Source of the DNA: Pseudoclavibacter helvolus
GTDB lineage: Bacteria; Actinomycetota; Actinomycetes; Actinomycetales; Microbacteriaceae
Length of the DNA: 64,000 nucleotides
NCBI RefSeq assembly: GCF_014191305.1
Contig: NZ_JACHWJ010000005.1
Span: 186,001 to 250,000, forward strand
Direction of reading: 5' to 3'
The notes beneath the pieces were generated by a model, which saw only the letters and a program-made list of their open reading frames with translations, made no database searches and had not been told where the DNA came from. The first letter of the stretch is position 1, and each line of letters opens with the position of its first letter. Positions 52,794 to 60,937 of the stretch are shown here, piece after piece. A program made the position numbers and the translations under genes.

Positions 52794-52905
52794 CAGCATC
52801 CTCTCGGCACACGCGTGCTCGGCGCACGTCGTCAATGAGGCGCTCGAATCGCGGGAACGGCGAGCGCCGCCCTAGATCATACGCAACGTCTCGTCTACGC
52901 AGTTT
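52794..52905. promoter_or_regulatory. Divergent promoter region between MMPL and TetR genes
   Basis: 112 bases. The stretch CATACGCAACGTCTCGTCTACGCA has two TACGCA copies about 15 bases apart and is the likely TetR operator zone, but I find no perfect palindrome. Confidence 0.35.
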
Positions 52906-53541
52906 GTGAATATGATGGCGGGCATGCCAGAGCAAGCCCCCAGCGTCGAGGAACGCGCAGTCGCAGCCCACCGCCAGGGTCCGGTCCGCAGCGAAGCGGC
53001 CCGAGTCGCAGTGCTTCAGGCGACCTCAAAGCTCTTCGCGGAGCGCGGCTACGAGCGACTGACAATGGAGGGCGTCGCCTCGGAAGCCGGCGTCTCGAAG
53101 CAGACCATCTACCGCTGGTGGCCATCGAAGGGCGCGCTCGTCTCCGACTGCCTACTGCAGGGCCAGCTCTTCCCGAACCGCTTCACGGTGCCCAACACGG
53201 GCAACCTCAGGCGCGACCTCACGGCATGGCTCGGCACGATCTTCGCGCTCCTCGGTCAGCCGCAGGGCGAGCTGCTTGTCCGCTCGCTCATCGCGGCGTC
53301 CGTCGAGAACGCCGACATCGGGAGGCGCCTCCACGAGAGCCTCGGCGCGAGCCGCTCCCTCACCGAACGGTTCCAGATCGCCATCGCCGACGGCCAGCTG
53401 TCAGCGGATGCACGCCTCGAGGAGATCGGCGAGGCCATCATCGGGGCCCTCCTCCTTCGCGCGCTCAGCCGCAGCGAGTCGAGCCCGGAGAGCATCCAGC
53501 GCCTCCTCGACGCAGTGCTCGGGCAGGCACGACCCGCCTAG
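52906..53541 (+). CDS. TetR/AcrR family transcriptional regulator
   Basis: About 205-211 residues; possible starts are GTG 52906, ATG 52912, ATG 52915 and ATG 52924, none with a clear ribosome binding site. The N-terminal HTH AVLQATSKLFAERGYERLTMEGVASEAGVSKQTIYRWWPSKGALVSDCLL is standard, with a C-terminal helical ligand domain (TetR_C of the YxaF/AcrR kind). It is divergent from the MMPL exporter and most likely represses it until an exporter substrate binds. Confidence 0.9.
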   Translation: MNMMAGMPEQAPSVEERAVAAHRQGPVRSEAARVAVLQATSKLFAERGYERLTMEGVASEAGVSKQTIYRWWPSKGALVSDCLLQGQLFPNRFTVPNTGNLRRDLTAWLGTIFALLGQPQGELLVRSLIAASVENADIGRRLHESLGASRSLTERFQIAIADGQLSADARLEEIGEAIIGALLLRALSRSESSPESIQRLLDAVLGQARPA

Positions 53542-53600
53542 CGTCGGCAGGGCTCAGCCTGCACCGGGCTTCCCCTCCCCCTCTACCGGGGCGCAGTTAC

Positions 53601-53620
53601 CGCGGAGACCAGTCTCCGCG
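53601..53620. terminator. Hairpin after the TetR gene
   Basis: CGCGGAGA(C)-CA-(G)TCTCCGCG, 8-9 bp stem in the gap between the convergent TetR and hydrolase genes. AGTCTCCGCGG recurs once more at 53643. Confidence 0.5.
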
Positions 53621-53640
53621 CGACTCAGTCCGCACAGGGC

Positions 53641-54855
53641 CTAGTCTCCGCGGGCAGATCCCGGCGTTGCGGATTCGTCCGACTCCGCCGCCTTGAAGGC
53701 CTCCATCTGCGCCCTGAAGTGCTCGGTCTTCGCTTCGGCGATGTCTTGCGGGCGGTTGTCGGCGCTCGCGAAGAACTCGTTCCACCGCGAGCGCAGCACC
53801 TGCAGCACGAGGCGAGGGCTGACGCGGACTCGGCGATTACGCGCATCCTCGTCGGAGACCTGCACGAGCTTGCCGGCCGCGGCGTCGGCGATGTCGTCGG
53901 CGTCGACGGTCCCCGCCGCCACGGCGCTCGAACCAACGGTGCCCGAGCCAACTGCGCCCGAACCACCTGCACTCGAGCCCACCGCACTCGACCGCTCCGT
54001 CGCATCCCCGACTACTCCGACTACTCCGCCTTCCCCGCCATCGTCCGCGCTGCGAGTGTCGAAGGGTTCGCGGGCATGGTCGACGCAGAGCTCCGCGACG
54101 TCCTTCGCGTGGTCGTGCATGACGGAGTGCGCCGCCCCTTCGATCTCCCAGGTGGATGCGCGCGGCAGCAGCTCCGCCATCTCGCGCAGCCAAGAGCGCG
54201 GCACAAGCGAGTCGTGCTCACCCCTGATGAGGAGCGTGTGGGCTTGGATGCTCGGCAGCACCTCCTCGATCCGGTACCGCATCATGCGCGGGAGGACGGC
54301 TGAGAACCAGCGGAACCCGCACAGCAGGTAGGCGCCGGTGGCGAGCATCGCAACCCGGAACGGCTCGTGCGCCGACGACTCCAGGACCCGGAACGCGAGC
54401 TTCGGCAGCGAACGCTCGCGCGGGTTCGTGACCGGCCCGATGAGCACCAGCGTGCTCAGCTCCGGGCGTTGCGAGGCAAGCTCAGAGACCACCTGCGTGC
54501 CCATCGAGTGACCGCCGAGCACGGGGTCGACAAGCCCAAGCTCGTCGATGACGGTACCGAGCACGGCCGCGTAGCGCTAGATGCTCATGCGCCGCTTCGG
54601 ATACGGCACCCCCGCAAACCCGGGCAGCTCAAGCGCGTGCACGGGCCCGAATTCGCCGAGGCCAGGCGCGAGGTTCTCGTAGTAGTTCGAGGCGACGCCG
54701 ATACCGGCGACGAGCACAAACGCGCGGTCCCCATCGGCGCCGATGGTTGACACGCGCGCCCGCACCTCACCGTGGCGGATGTACCTCACCTCGACGCGCT
54801 TGCGCGTGTGGTCGCGAGCTGTGGTTGGTGGGGAGTCGGGGGACACGGCATCCAC
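53641..54855 (-). pseudogene. Alpha/beta hydrolase interrupted by an in-frame amber codon
   Basis: One continuous frame of 405 codons from ATG 54855 to 53641, broken only by TAG at 54577-54579. Before the stop: RAFVLVAGIGVASNYYENLAPGLGEFGPVHALELPGFAGVPYPKRRMSI. Directly after, in the same frame: RYAAVLGTVIDELGLVDPVLGGHSMGTQVVSELASQRPELSTLVLIGPV, with nucleophile Ser in GHSMG, later Asp in RGEHDSLVPRSW and His in EGAAHSVMHDH. Both halves match adjacent parts of the fold, so a Gln or Glu codon probably became TAG. A GTG at 54564 could restart translation but would lack the N-terminal strands. The C-terminal ~130 residues are a Gly/Ser/Val-rich and charged extension beyond the hydrolase fold. 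Confidence 0.8.
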
Positions 54856-54934
54856 TGTATCCAGGGCCTCAGCCCGCGATCTTCAGGGCGGCGGATCTCC
54901 AGGCTGTCGGAACCCGCCGGGCGCTCGAGGGCCC

Positions 54935-55615
54935 TCATTCCCCGAGGAAACGGGCCGTCGGCCGTCCGGACGTGCGCTCGAGCAGCACGACCTGTCCGTT
55001 CAGGATGCGCGGGCACCCGGCGCCCGTGACGGCCTCGATCCCAGCCCGAAGGAAGACGCCGTGGCTCACAACAATCGCCGTGCCTGGACCCATGAGGAGG
55101 GCGGTGAGCGCTGAACCCGCCCGCTCGCTGAGCTCGGCCGCGGTCTCCGACCCCGGGTAGTCGCCCGCAGGCCAACGCTCCGCGGCCTCGGCCACCTGCA
55201 TCCCCTCGGCTTCACCGAAGTCGCGCTCGAGCAGGCCGGGCTCGACGAACGGGACGGCACCACCAAGGCCCGCGTCGATCGGCGAAAGGATGCGCGAAAC
55301 GGTAGTCGGGGCAACACCCGAATCGCTCGTCGGGTCGACGTGCGGACCGGTTAGCGAGACAGCGCGCGCGCCGGCAGGTGGCGCTACCTGCGAACCGGTC
55401 GGCGAGCCAAAGTACGACCCGATGATCGACGCCGTCTGCGCCGCGCGGGTCAGCGGCGACGTGACCACGCGCCCCCACTGCGCACGGGCGAGGAGTCTGC
55501 CCGCGGCGTGTGCCTGGAGCTCCCCGTGCGCGTCGAGGGCGATGTCGCTGCGCCCCTGCAGCCGCCGCTCCAGGTTCCAGGCGGTGCGGCCGTGCCGCAC
55601 CAGAGCGAGCGTCAC
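54935..55615 (-). CDS. Histidine phosphatase family protein
   Basis: 226 residues from a GTG at 55615 overlapping the ATPase stop (GTGA). Phosphoglycerate-mutase-like fold: LALVRHGRTAWNLERRLQGRSDIALDAHGELQA with nucleophilic H8, RVVTSPLTRAAQTASII with the phosphate-binding Arg, LLERDFGEAEGM and a second catalytic His in AIVVSHGVFLRAGI. An insertion of about 45 residues (GSPTGSQVAPPAGARAVSLTGPHVDPTSDSG) follows the second motif. It is the last gene of the phosphatase/ABC cluster; its likely job is to remove phosphate from an imported ester. Confidence 0.9.
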   Translation of the reverse strand: MTLALVRHGRTAWNLERRLQGRSDIALDAHGELQAHAAGRLLARAQWGRVVTSPLTRAAQTASIIGSYFGSPTGSQVAPPAGARAVSLTGPHVDPTSDSGVAPTTVSRILSPIDAGLGGAVPFVEPGLLERDFGEAEGMQVAEAAERWPAGDYPGSETAAELSERAGSALTALLMGPGTAIVVSHGVFLRAGIEAVTGAGCPRILNGQVVLLERTSGRPTARFLGE

Positions 55616-57030
55616 GCCGCCGACACAGACTGGGATCCCGAGGCCTCGGATGCGCTGACAGCGAGTACCGACAGGGCAGCCGGGGCAGCGCCAGCACCGG
55701 CACCGGCACCAACGGCAGCGGCAGCAGCAGCAGCAGCAGCAGCGGCAGCAGGGGCAGCACCAGCCGCGACGGCAGCACCGGCAACACCAGCACCAGCACC
55801 AGCACCAGCCCCGTAGATACGTGCCTTCGCGATGCTCACCGCGACCTGGTCGCCGACCTTCGGCCGGACTCCGTGGGTCCGCGCTCGAAGCCGCAGGCCC
55901 GCCCAGTCGAGGACGAGGTCGCTGCCCTCCGGCGTGAAGAGCGCCGACCGCACGGTCGCGAAAGCGGCGGGAGCTGCCCGCAGATTGGTGTCGGCGGCGG
56001 TAGCGGCAGCGGCAGCGTCGGCGGCAGCGGCAGCGTCGGCGGCAGCTGCAGCTGCAGCGCCAGCCCTGGCGCCAGCGCCAGCGCCAGCGCCAGCGCCAGC
56101 GCCGCCAGCACCGCCAGCACCGCCAGCAGCAGGCTCCACAATCCTGACCACGACGTCGCCCGGAAGGATGGCAGCCTGCACCGCCTCGTACCCACCCGCC
56201 TCGGCCCCACCCGACTGATGCACCACGAGCCGGTCCGTGCCCACGTGAAGCGGGTGCGCATCCGCCGCGAACCCCGCCTCTTCGACAGTCCCGCCGACGA
56301 TCGTGGCGTCCGACAGGAACTTCGCAATGAACGGGGACGCCGGCCGCGTCACGAGCTCCTCCGGCGTGCCGAGCTGCTGGAAGCGCCCGCCGTCGAGCAC
56401 CGCCACGCGGTCGGCGAGGGCAAGCGCCTCCGAACGGTCGTGCGTGACGTGCACGACCGTCAGCCCGAGCTCCCGCGTGAGCGTGTGCAGCTCGAGGCGG
56501 AGGCTGTCGCGGAGCGGCTCGTCGAGCGCGGAGAGCGCCTCGTCGAGCAGCAGCACCCGCGGCCTGCCGACAAGCGCGCGAGCGATCGCGACCCGCTGCC
56601 GTTGCCCGCCGGAGAGCGTCGCCGGGTTGCGCTTCGCGTAGCCCGCCAGCCCGACCATCTCGAGTGCCTCTTCGACGCGACGGATGCGCTCCGGCTTCGG
56701 AACCCGAGCCCGGCGCAGCGGGTAGTCGACGTTGCGTCCGACGTTCCAGTGCGGCCACACGGCGTGCTGCTGGAACACCATGCCCAGCTCCCGAGCCTCA
56801 GGCGGGACGCCAGCCCCCTCCCCCGCGACGACTCGCTCGCCGATGCTCACCCGGCCAGCGGTGGGCGCCTGGAAGCCCGCGATCGTGCGCAGGAGCGTCG
56901 TCTTGCCGGAGCCGGACGGGCCGACAAGCGCGAGGAACTCACCGTCGCGCAGCGCGAGGTCAATGCCGTCGAGGCCGACGGTGCCGCTCGGGAAGCGGAC
57001 GGAGACAGAGTCGAGGGTGACGGATGCCAC
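55612..57030 (-). CDS. ABC transporter ATP-binding protein (FbpC/PhnT type) with Ala/Gly-rich insertions
   Basis: 472 residues; the class is usually about 350. The ABC domain (1-230) is complete: Walker A GPSGSGKTT, FQQHAVWPHWNV, LSGGQRQR, Walker B VLLLDEALSALDE, VTHDRSEALALADR. The C-terminal TOBE-like domain is split by two low-complexity stretches, about residues 303-345 (GGAGGAGGAGAGAG... then poly-Ala/Asp) and about 410-455 (AGAGAGAGVAGAAVAAG...). The DNA there is a GCN/GGN slippage tract, yet the frame is kept. It energises the permease at 57145 for import of iron, phosphonate or another phosphorylated compound. Confidence 0.88.
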   Translation of the reverse strand: MASVTLDSVSVRFPSGTVGLDGIDLALRDGEFLALVGPSGSGKTTLLRTIAGFQAPTAGRVSIGERVVAGEGAGVPPEARELGMVFQQHAVWPHWNVGRNVDYPLRRARVPKPERIRRVEEALEMVGLAGYAKRNPATLSGGQRQRVAIARALVGRPRVLLLDEALSALDEPLRDSLRLELHTLTRELGLTVVHVTHDRSEALALADRVAVLDGGRFQQLGTPEELVTRPASPFIAKFLSDATIVGGTVEEAGFAADAHPLHVGTDRLVVHQSGGAEAGGYEAVQAAILPGDVVVRIVEPAAGGAGGAGGAGAGAGAGAGARAGAAAAAAADAAAAADAAAAATAADTNLRAAPAAFATVRSALFTPEGSDLVLDWAGLRLRARTHGVRPKVGDQVAVSIAKARIYGAGAGAGAGVAGAAVAAGAAPAAAAAAAAAAAAVGAGAGAGAAPAALSVLAVSASEASGSQSVSAA

Positions 57031-57094
57031 GGTGTGCCCTTCTAGAAGGTCGAGCGGATGGGGATGCGGGGCGGACCGGGCAAGCGCCGGGTCC

Positions 57095-57162
57095 TACTTG
57101 GGCGCATTCGTTACTTGGGTGCATTCGTTACTTGGGCGCCGTCGTTACTTGGGCGCCCGCGT
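57095..57162. repeat. Four 17-base repeats overlapping the permease stop codon
   Basis: Units TACTTGGGCGCATTCGT (57095), TACTTGGGTGCATTCGT (57112), TACTTGGGCGCCGTCGT (57129) and TACTTGGGCGCCCGCGT (57146). Read on the - strand each contains GCGCCCAAGTA(A), so the last codons and stop of the permease gene (Arg-Ala-Pro-Lys-stop) have been copied three more times downstream. Confidence 0.85.
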
Positions 57163-58836
57163 TGCGATGCCGATGACCGCGACGCCGAGGAGCGCCACGA
57201 TGAGCGAGAGCGCGGCCGCCGTGTTGAACGCGCCCGCCTGCTGCAGGTTGAAGATCGCGACGCCCAGCGTCTGGGATCCCGGCGAGAGGAGCAGCACCGA
57301 CAGCGTCAGCTCGCGCACCGCGGTGACGGCGACGAGCACGGCCCCGGAGATGGCGGCGGGCGCGGCCATGCGGCTCGAGATGTCGACGAGCGCGCGCATC
57401 CGCCCCGCTCCACCGATCCTCGCGGCCTCCTCCGCACTCGCGGGGGTGCTCGCGAGCGGCGCCGCCACGGCCTGCACGACAAGCGCCGTGAACGAGGTGA
57501 CGTACGCACACAGAATCAGCCATGGCGTGTTGAAGAGCCCGATGTGCGGCGCGAGCACGAGCCACGCAACGGCGATGACGATGCCGGGGACCGCCTGCGG
57601 CAGCATGGCGAGCGCCCTCAGCGGCCCGCTGCCGCGCATCCGCGTTCGAGTGACGAGCACCGCGATGCCGAGCCCGAGGAGCCCGCAGATGACGGCCGCG
57701 AGCACGGCGAGCATCACCGAGTTGGTGGCGCCCTGGATGGAGTTCGCCGAGGTCACGGCCTTCACGACGTTATCGAGCGTCAGGTTCTCCGGCAGAAGCG
57801 CGAGCCCGGGTGCGCGGAGCAGCGACTGCTGCAGGAGCGCGAGCAGCGGCAGCACCGTGACGGTGAGGACAAGCACCCAGGTCACGATGGAAGCCGACAC
57901 ACGTCCCCGGCCGAGCGGCAGGAGCTGCGGCGCTGAGGAGGACGAGTCGAGCTCCCAGCGGCTCTTGCCGATGAGGAAGTCGATGACAAGCGCCGCGAGC
58001 GCAAGCACCAGCAGGACAACCCCGATGGTCGCGACGACCGCGAGCGGCTCATCCACTGTCCCCGACTGCAGGTAGCGGTAGACGAGCGTCGCGAGGGTCG
58101 TGTACTGCTCCGGCAGGCCGATGATCGAGGGGATGCCGAAGTCGGCGAGGTTGCCCACCGCGATGAGCACAAACGACGACAGCAGGGCGGGGCGGAGCAG
58201 AGGAACCGTGATCGTGAAGATGCTGCGCGCCGGACTGGCGCCCGCGATGCGCGCCGCTTGCTCGAGGTCTGACGGCACCCGGCGCAGGGCGGCCGACACG
58301 ATGAGCATCGCAATCGGGTAGCTGTGCACGGTGAGGAGCAGGATGACGCCGTCGGCGCCGTAGATCGACCAGAGCGGACCGCCGAACGCCTGCGCCCACC
58401 ACAGGTTCACAGGGCTCGTCGGACCGGCGATACCAAGCCAGGCGATCGCGCCGACGAACGGCGGGACAAGCAGCGGCGTGAGCGCGAGGAGGCGCAGCCC
58501 GCGACGGCCGGCGAGGTCGGTGCGGTCGAGCAGCACCGCGAGCGCCGTCCCGACCACAACTGCGCCGAGCGCGGATGCGCCAGCCGAGACGAGGCTGTTC
58601 GTCGCGGCTTCGACGACGTCGCTCTGCCAGAGGACGTGCAGCTGGGATCCGCCGGCAGCAAGCGCGAGGATCGCGCCGATCGGCACGAGGACCACCGCCG
58701 CGACGGCGACCCAGAGGGTGAGCGAGAGGCCGTGCACCCCGTCGAGGTTGGGACGCGAGGAGTGCGGAACCGCCGCCGGGGCGGTGCCGCTGCGAACAGG
58801 GGCACCGCTCCGGGGTGTTGTGGTGGTTGTGCTCAT
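57145..58836 (-). CDS. ABC transporter permease, FbpB/PhnU type (two fused membrane domains)
   Basis: 563 residues from the ATG at 58836 (MSTTTTTPRSG); an upstream frame to 58959 lies inside the preceding gene and is Arg/Ser-rich. Twelve predicted helices in two BPD_transp_1 modules, each with an EAA loop: LEQAARIAGASPARSIFTITVPLLRPAL and AEEAARIGGAGRMRALVDISSRMAAPA. This fused layout is typical of FbpB-like ferric iron and 2-aminoethylphosphonate transporters. It forms the channel for the binding protein encoded just upstream (19-base gap). Confidence 0.92.
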   Translation of the reverse strand: MSTTTTTPRSGAPVRSGTAPAAVPHSSRPNLDGVHGLSLTLWVAVAAVVLVPIGAILALAAGGSQLHVLWQSDVVEAATNSLVSAGASALGAVVVGTALAVLLDRTDLAGRRGLRLLALTPLLVPPFVGAIAWLGIAGPTSPVNLWWAQAFGGPLWSIYGADGVILLLTVHSYPIAMLIVSAALRRVPSDLEQAARIAGASPARSIFTITVPLLRPALLSSFVLIAVGNLADFGIPSIIGLPEQYTTLATLVYRYLQSGTVDEPLAVVATIGVVLLVLALAALVIDFLIGKSRWELDSSSSAPQLLPLGRGRVSASIVTWVLVLTVTVLPLLALLQQSLLRAPGLALLPENLTLDNVVKAVTSANSIQGATNSVMLAVLAAVICGLLGLGIAVLVTRTRMRGSGPLRALAMLPQAVPGIVIAVAWLVLAPHIGLFNTPWLILCAYVTSFTALVVQAVAAPLASTPASAEEAARIGGAGRMRALVDISSRMAAPAAISGAVLVAVTAVRELTLSVLLLSPGSQTLGVAIFNLQQAGAFNTAAALSLIVALLGVAVIGIATRAPK

Positions 58837-58855
58837 GGGGAGAAGCGGGGCCTCG

Positions 58856-59899
58856 TCAGAGGAACAGCGTGCGGAACTTCTCGACGGCCGCGTCCTGGCT
58901 GGCGCGGATCGTCTCGAGCTCTGGCGAGAGGATCGTGATCTCGTCCATAGACGGGGCACCCTCTGGCGTTCCGACGTCCTCGCGCACCGGCAGGTACGAC
59001 TGGCTGACGGCGAGCTCCTGGCCCTCGGCGCTCACGAGGAAGTCGACGAACGCCTTCGAAGCATCCGCTTCCTCGGTGTTCGCGAAGATCCCGACGGGCT
59101 GCGACACGTACGGCACGCCCTCCGTCGGGTAGGAGACGGCGATGGGTGAGCCCTGGGCTGCGAGCTCGCGCGCGAGGTAGTCGACGACGATGCCGACGGG
59201 CTGCGCGCCCGTCGCGATGGCCTGCGAGACGGGGCCGTTGCTGTCGGCGATGACGGGCTTATTGGCGGCGAGCTTCGTCAGCCACTCCTCGCCGAGCGCG
59301 GGCTCGTCGAGCCACACGGCGGCGTTGTAGGCAGCCGCGCCGGACACGTCGGGGTTGGGCATGACGAGCTTGTTCGCGTACTCGGCGTCGGTGAGCTCGG
59401 CCCAGGATGTCGGCGGCTCGGTGACGAGGCCCGTGTTGTAGGCGATGACGGTCGGGATGATTCGCGTGCCCGTGTAGTAGCCCTCCGGGTCGACGATGTC
59501 CTGGTTGAGCGACTCGACGTCGGCGGGCGAGTACTGCAGCAGCAGCTCGTCGGCCGCGTAGTCCTCGAACGTGCCGGCGTCGGCCGCGAGGAATACGTCC
59601 GCCTGCACGCCGCCGGAGGCCTGCTCGGTCGCGACTCGCGTGGTCAGGTCGCCGGTGCCCGCGCGGAACACCTCGACCGTCACTTCCGGATGCACCTGGT
59701 TGAAGGCCTCGACGAGCGCATCCGCCTTCTCCTGCGGCTCAGACGTGTAGAGGGTGATGGTGGCCGCTTCGAGCGCGGATGCTGCAGTCGGGCTGGCATC
59801 GCCGCTGGCGGCGGTGCTCGGGGAGCTGGCGCAGCCTGCGAGGAGGACGCCAGCGAGGCCGAAGGCCGCGAGCGCGGCCGGGGTGCGGAAGGAGTTCAT
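58856..59899 (-). CDS. ABC transporter substrate-binding lipoprotein (ferric iron/2-aminoethylphosphonate type)
   Basis: 347 residues. Lipobox VLLAGC near residue 23. Type II binding fold of the FbpA/PhnS/AfuA group (SBP_bac_6/11): ITLYTSEPQEKADALVEAFNQVHPEVTVEVFRAGTGDLTTRVATEQASGGVQADVFLAADAGTFEDY, RIIPTVIAYNTG, VMPNPDVSGAAAYN and VSQPVGIFANTEEADASKAFVDFLVSAEGQEL. The tyrosine pair typical of Fe(III) binders is not evident near the C-terminus, and no complete iron box lies upstream, so an organophosphate or phosphonate ligand is as likely as iron. Neighbouring phosphatases favour a phosphorylated substrate. Confidence 0.9.
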   Translation of the reverse strand: MNSFRTPAALAAFGLAGVLLAGCASSPSTAASGDASPTAASALEAATITLYTSEPQEKADALVEAFNQVHPEVTVEVFRAGTGDLTTRVATEQASGGVQADVFLAADAGTFEDYAADELLLQYSPADVESLNQDIVDPEGYYTGTRIIPTVIAYNTGLVTEPPTSWAELTDAEYANKLVMPNPDVSGAAAYNAAVWLDEPALGEEWLTKLAANKPVIADSNGPVSQAIATGAQPVGIVVDYLARELAAQGSPIAVSYPTEGVPYVSQPVGIFANTEEADASKAFVDFLVSAEGQELAVSQSYLPVREDVGTPEGAPSMDEITILSPELETIRASQDAAVEKFRTLFL

Positions 59900-59939
59900 G
59901 ATGACCTAACTGTTCGAGGGGAGAGCGGGTCTGGGGTTC

Positions 59940-60045
59940 TACGAGGGGGAGGTTCGGGGAGACAGGAGGAGCGAGGGGGAAGGTTCTGGGAGGGGGAAGG
60001 TTCTGGGAGGGGGCGAAGGTTCGGGGCGAAGTGAGGAGGCGGGAG
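59940..60045. repeat. Purine-rich tract with direct repeats upstream of the binding-protein gene
   Basis: About 100 bases almost free of pyrimidine runs on the + strand, with GGGGGAAGGTTCTGGGA repeated twice and a third degenerate copy. It lies in the 189-base gap (59900-60088) between the phosphoesterase and the binding-protein gene, in the leader of the latter. No gene. Confidence 0.7.
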
Positions 60046-60088
60046 ACGAGCAGCGCGCGAGCAGCGTGTGCCCGCGGAACCGGGCTGC

Positions 60089-60937
60089 TCAGGGCGCCGG
60101 TCGGAGGGTGAACAGCGGGGCGGGATGCTCGACGCCGACACTGGATGCGCTGACGGCGTCGGCCCCGAGGTGCACAAGCGAGTACATCGAGCGGTCGAAG
60201 CCACTCACCGTGCCCGGCTCGGCGTTCATGACCTGGTGGTACGCGAGCGCAGGGCCGACGGAGACGTGCACGCCCCGCGTCGTCGCCGCGAGTGGATGGT
60301 GGAAGTGCCCGGACAGGATGGTCCGGACGTCGGTGCCCTCGACGATGTCGAGGAAGTCTGCCGCGTCGCGGAGGCCGGCGCGGGCCAGCATCGGCAGCGG
60401 GGAGCCGAGCGGCGGGTGGTGCATAACCACGACGGTGCCTGCGGGCGCGGGCGCAGCGCTTGCCAGCTCCGCTTCGAGCCACGCGAGCTGTGCCGGGCCG
60501 AGGGAACCGGTCGACGAGTCGAGCAGCAGGAAGCGCCACTCGCCGATACGCACCGCGCGGGGGACGGCCGCGTCGGCCTGCCACCCCTCCGGCGTCTCGT
60601 GTCCGGGCAGGATGCGCGCCGGGACTCGGCTGTCGTGGTTGCCGAGCACCGTCAGCACGGGCACGCCCCACGAGTCCTCGAGTCCGAGCAGCGCGTCTCG
60701 GAGCGCCGGGTAGGCGGCCTCGTTCCCGCGCTCGATGAGGTCGCCGCTGATGACGATCGCATCCGGGGCAACTCCCGCGTTCCTGGCGTAGTCGCTTGCC
60801 GCGAGCATCCGCGTGATGCCGTCGATCGTCCCGTAGAGCTGCGCCCCTGCCGTCGCGTGCACGTCGCTCAGGTGGAGGACCGTGGTGCGGTGCGCGCCTG
60901 CGCTGGTTGATTCTTCGCTGCTCGCCACGGCGTTCAT
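60089..60937 (-). CDS. Calcineurin-like metallophosphoesterase (CpdA-like)
   Basis: 282 residues. Dinuclear-metal phosphoesterase with every block present: LHLSDVHAT (D25, H27), VISGDLIERG, VLGNHDSRV, VVVMHHPPLGSP and LSGHFHHPLA. The layout matches 3',5'-cyclic-nucleotide phosphodiesterases of the CpdA/GpdQ class, which also hydrolyse glycerophosphodiesters and other diesters. No signal peptide, so it is cytoplasmic. The ATG overlaps the stop of the preceding PtpB-like phosphatase gene (ATGA). In context it may split a phosphodiester delivered by the ABC importer; this is an inference. Confidence 0.92.
   Translation of the reverse strand: MNAVASSEESTSAGAHRTTVLHLSDVHATAGAQLYGTIDGITRMLAASDYARNAGVAPDAIVISGDLIERGNEAAYPALRDALLGLEDSWGVPVLTVLGNHDSRVPARILPGHETPEGWQADAAVPRAVRIGEWRFLLLDSSTGSLGPAQLAWLEAELASAAPAPAGTVVVMHHPPLGSPLPMLARAGLRDAADFLDIVEGTDVRTILSGHFHHPLAATTRGVHVSVGPALAYHQVMNAEPGTVSGFDRSMYSLVHLGADAVSASSVGVEHPAPLFTLRPAP

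Noticed and set aside
50667-52838. 723-codon open frame on the + strand opposite the MMPL gene
   Set aside because: Composed mostly of Arg, Asp, His and Glu, no hydrophobic core; a shadow of the transporter gene.
54935-56758. One 607-residue protein containing the histidine phosphatase
   Set aside because: The N-terminal 380 residues are an out-of-frame reading of the ABC ATPase gene (Arg/Cys-rich); the phosphatase has its own GTG overlapping the ATPase stop.
58856-59899. Assignment as a definite ferric iron binding protein
   Set aside because: The fold fits, but the C-terminal tyrosine pair is not evident and no complete iron box lies upstream, so the ligand is left open.
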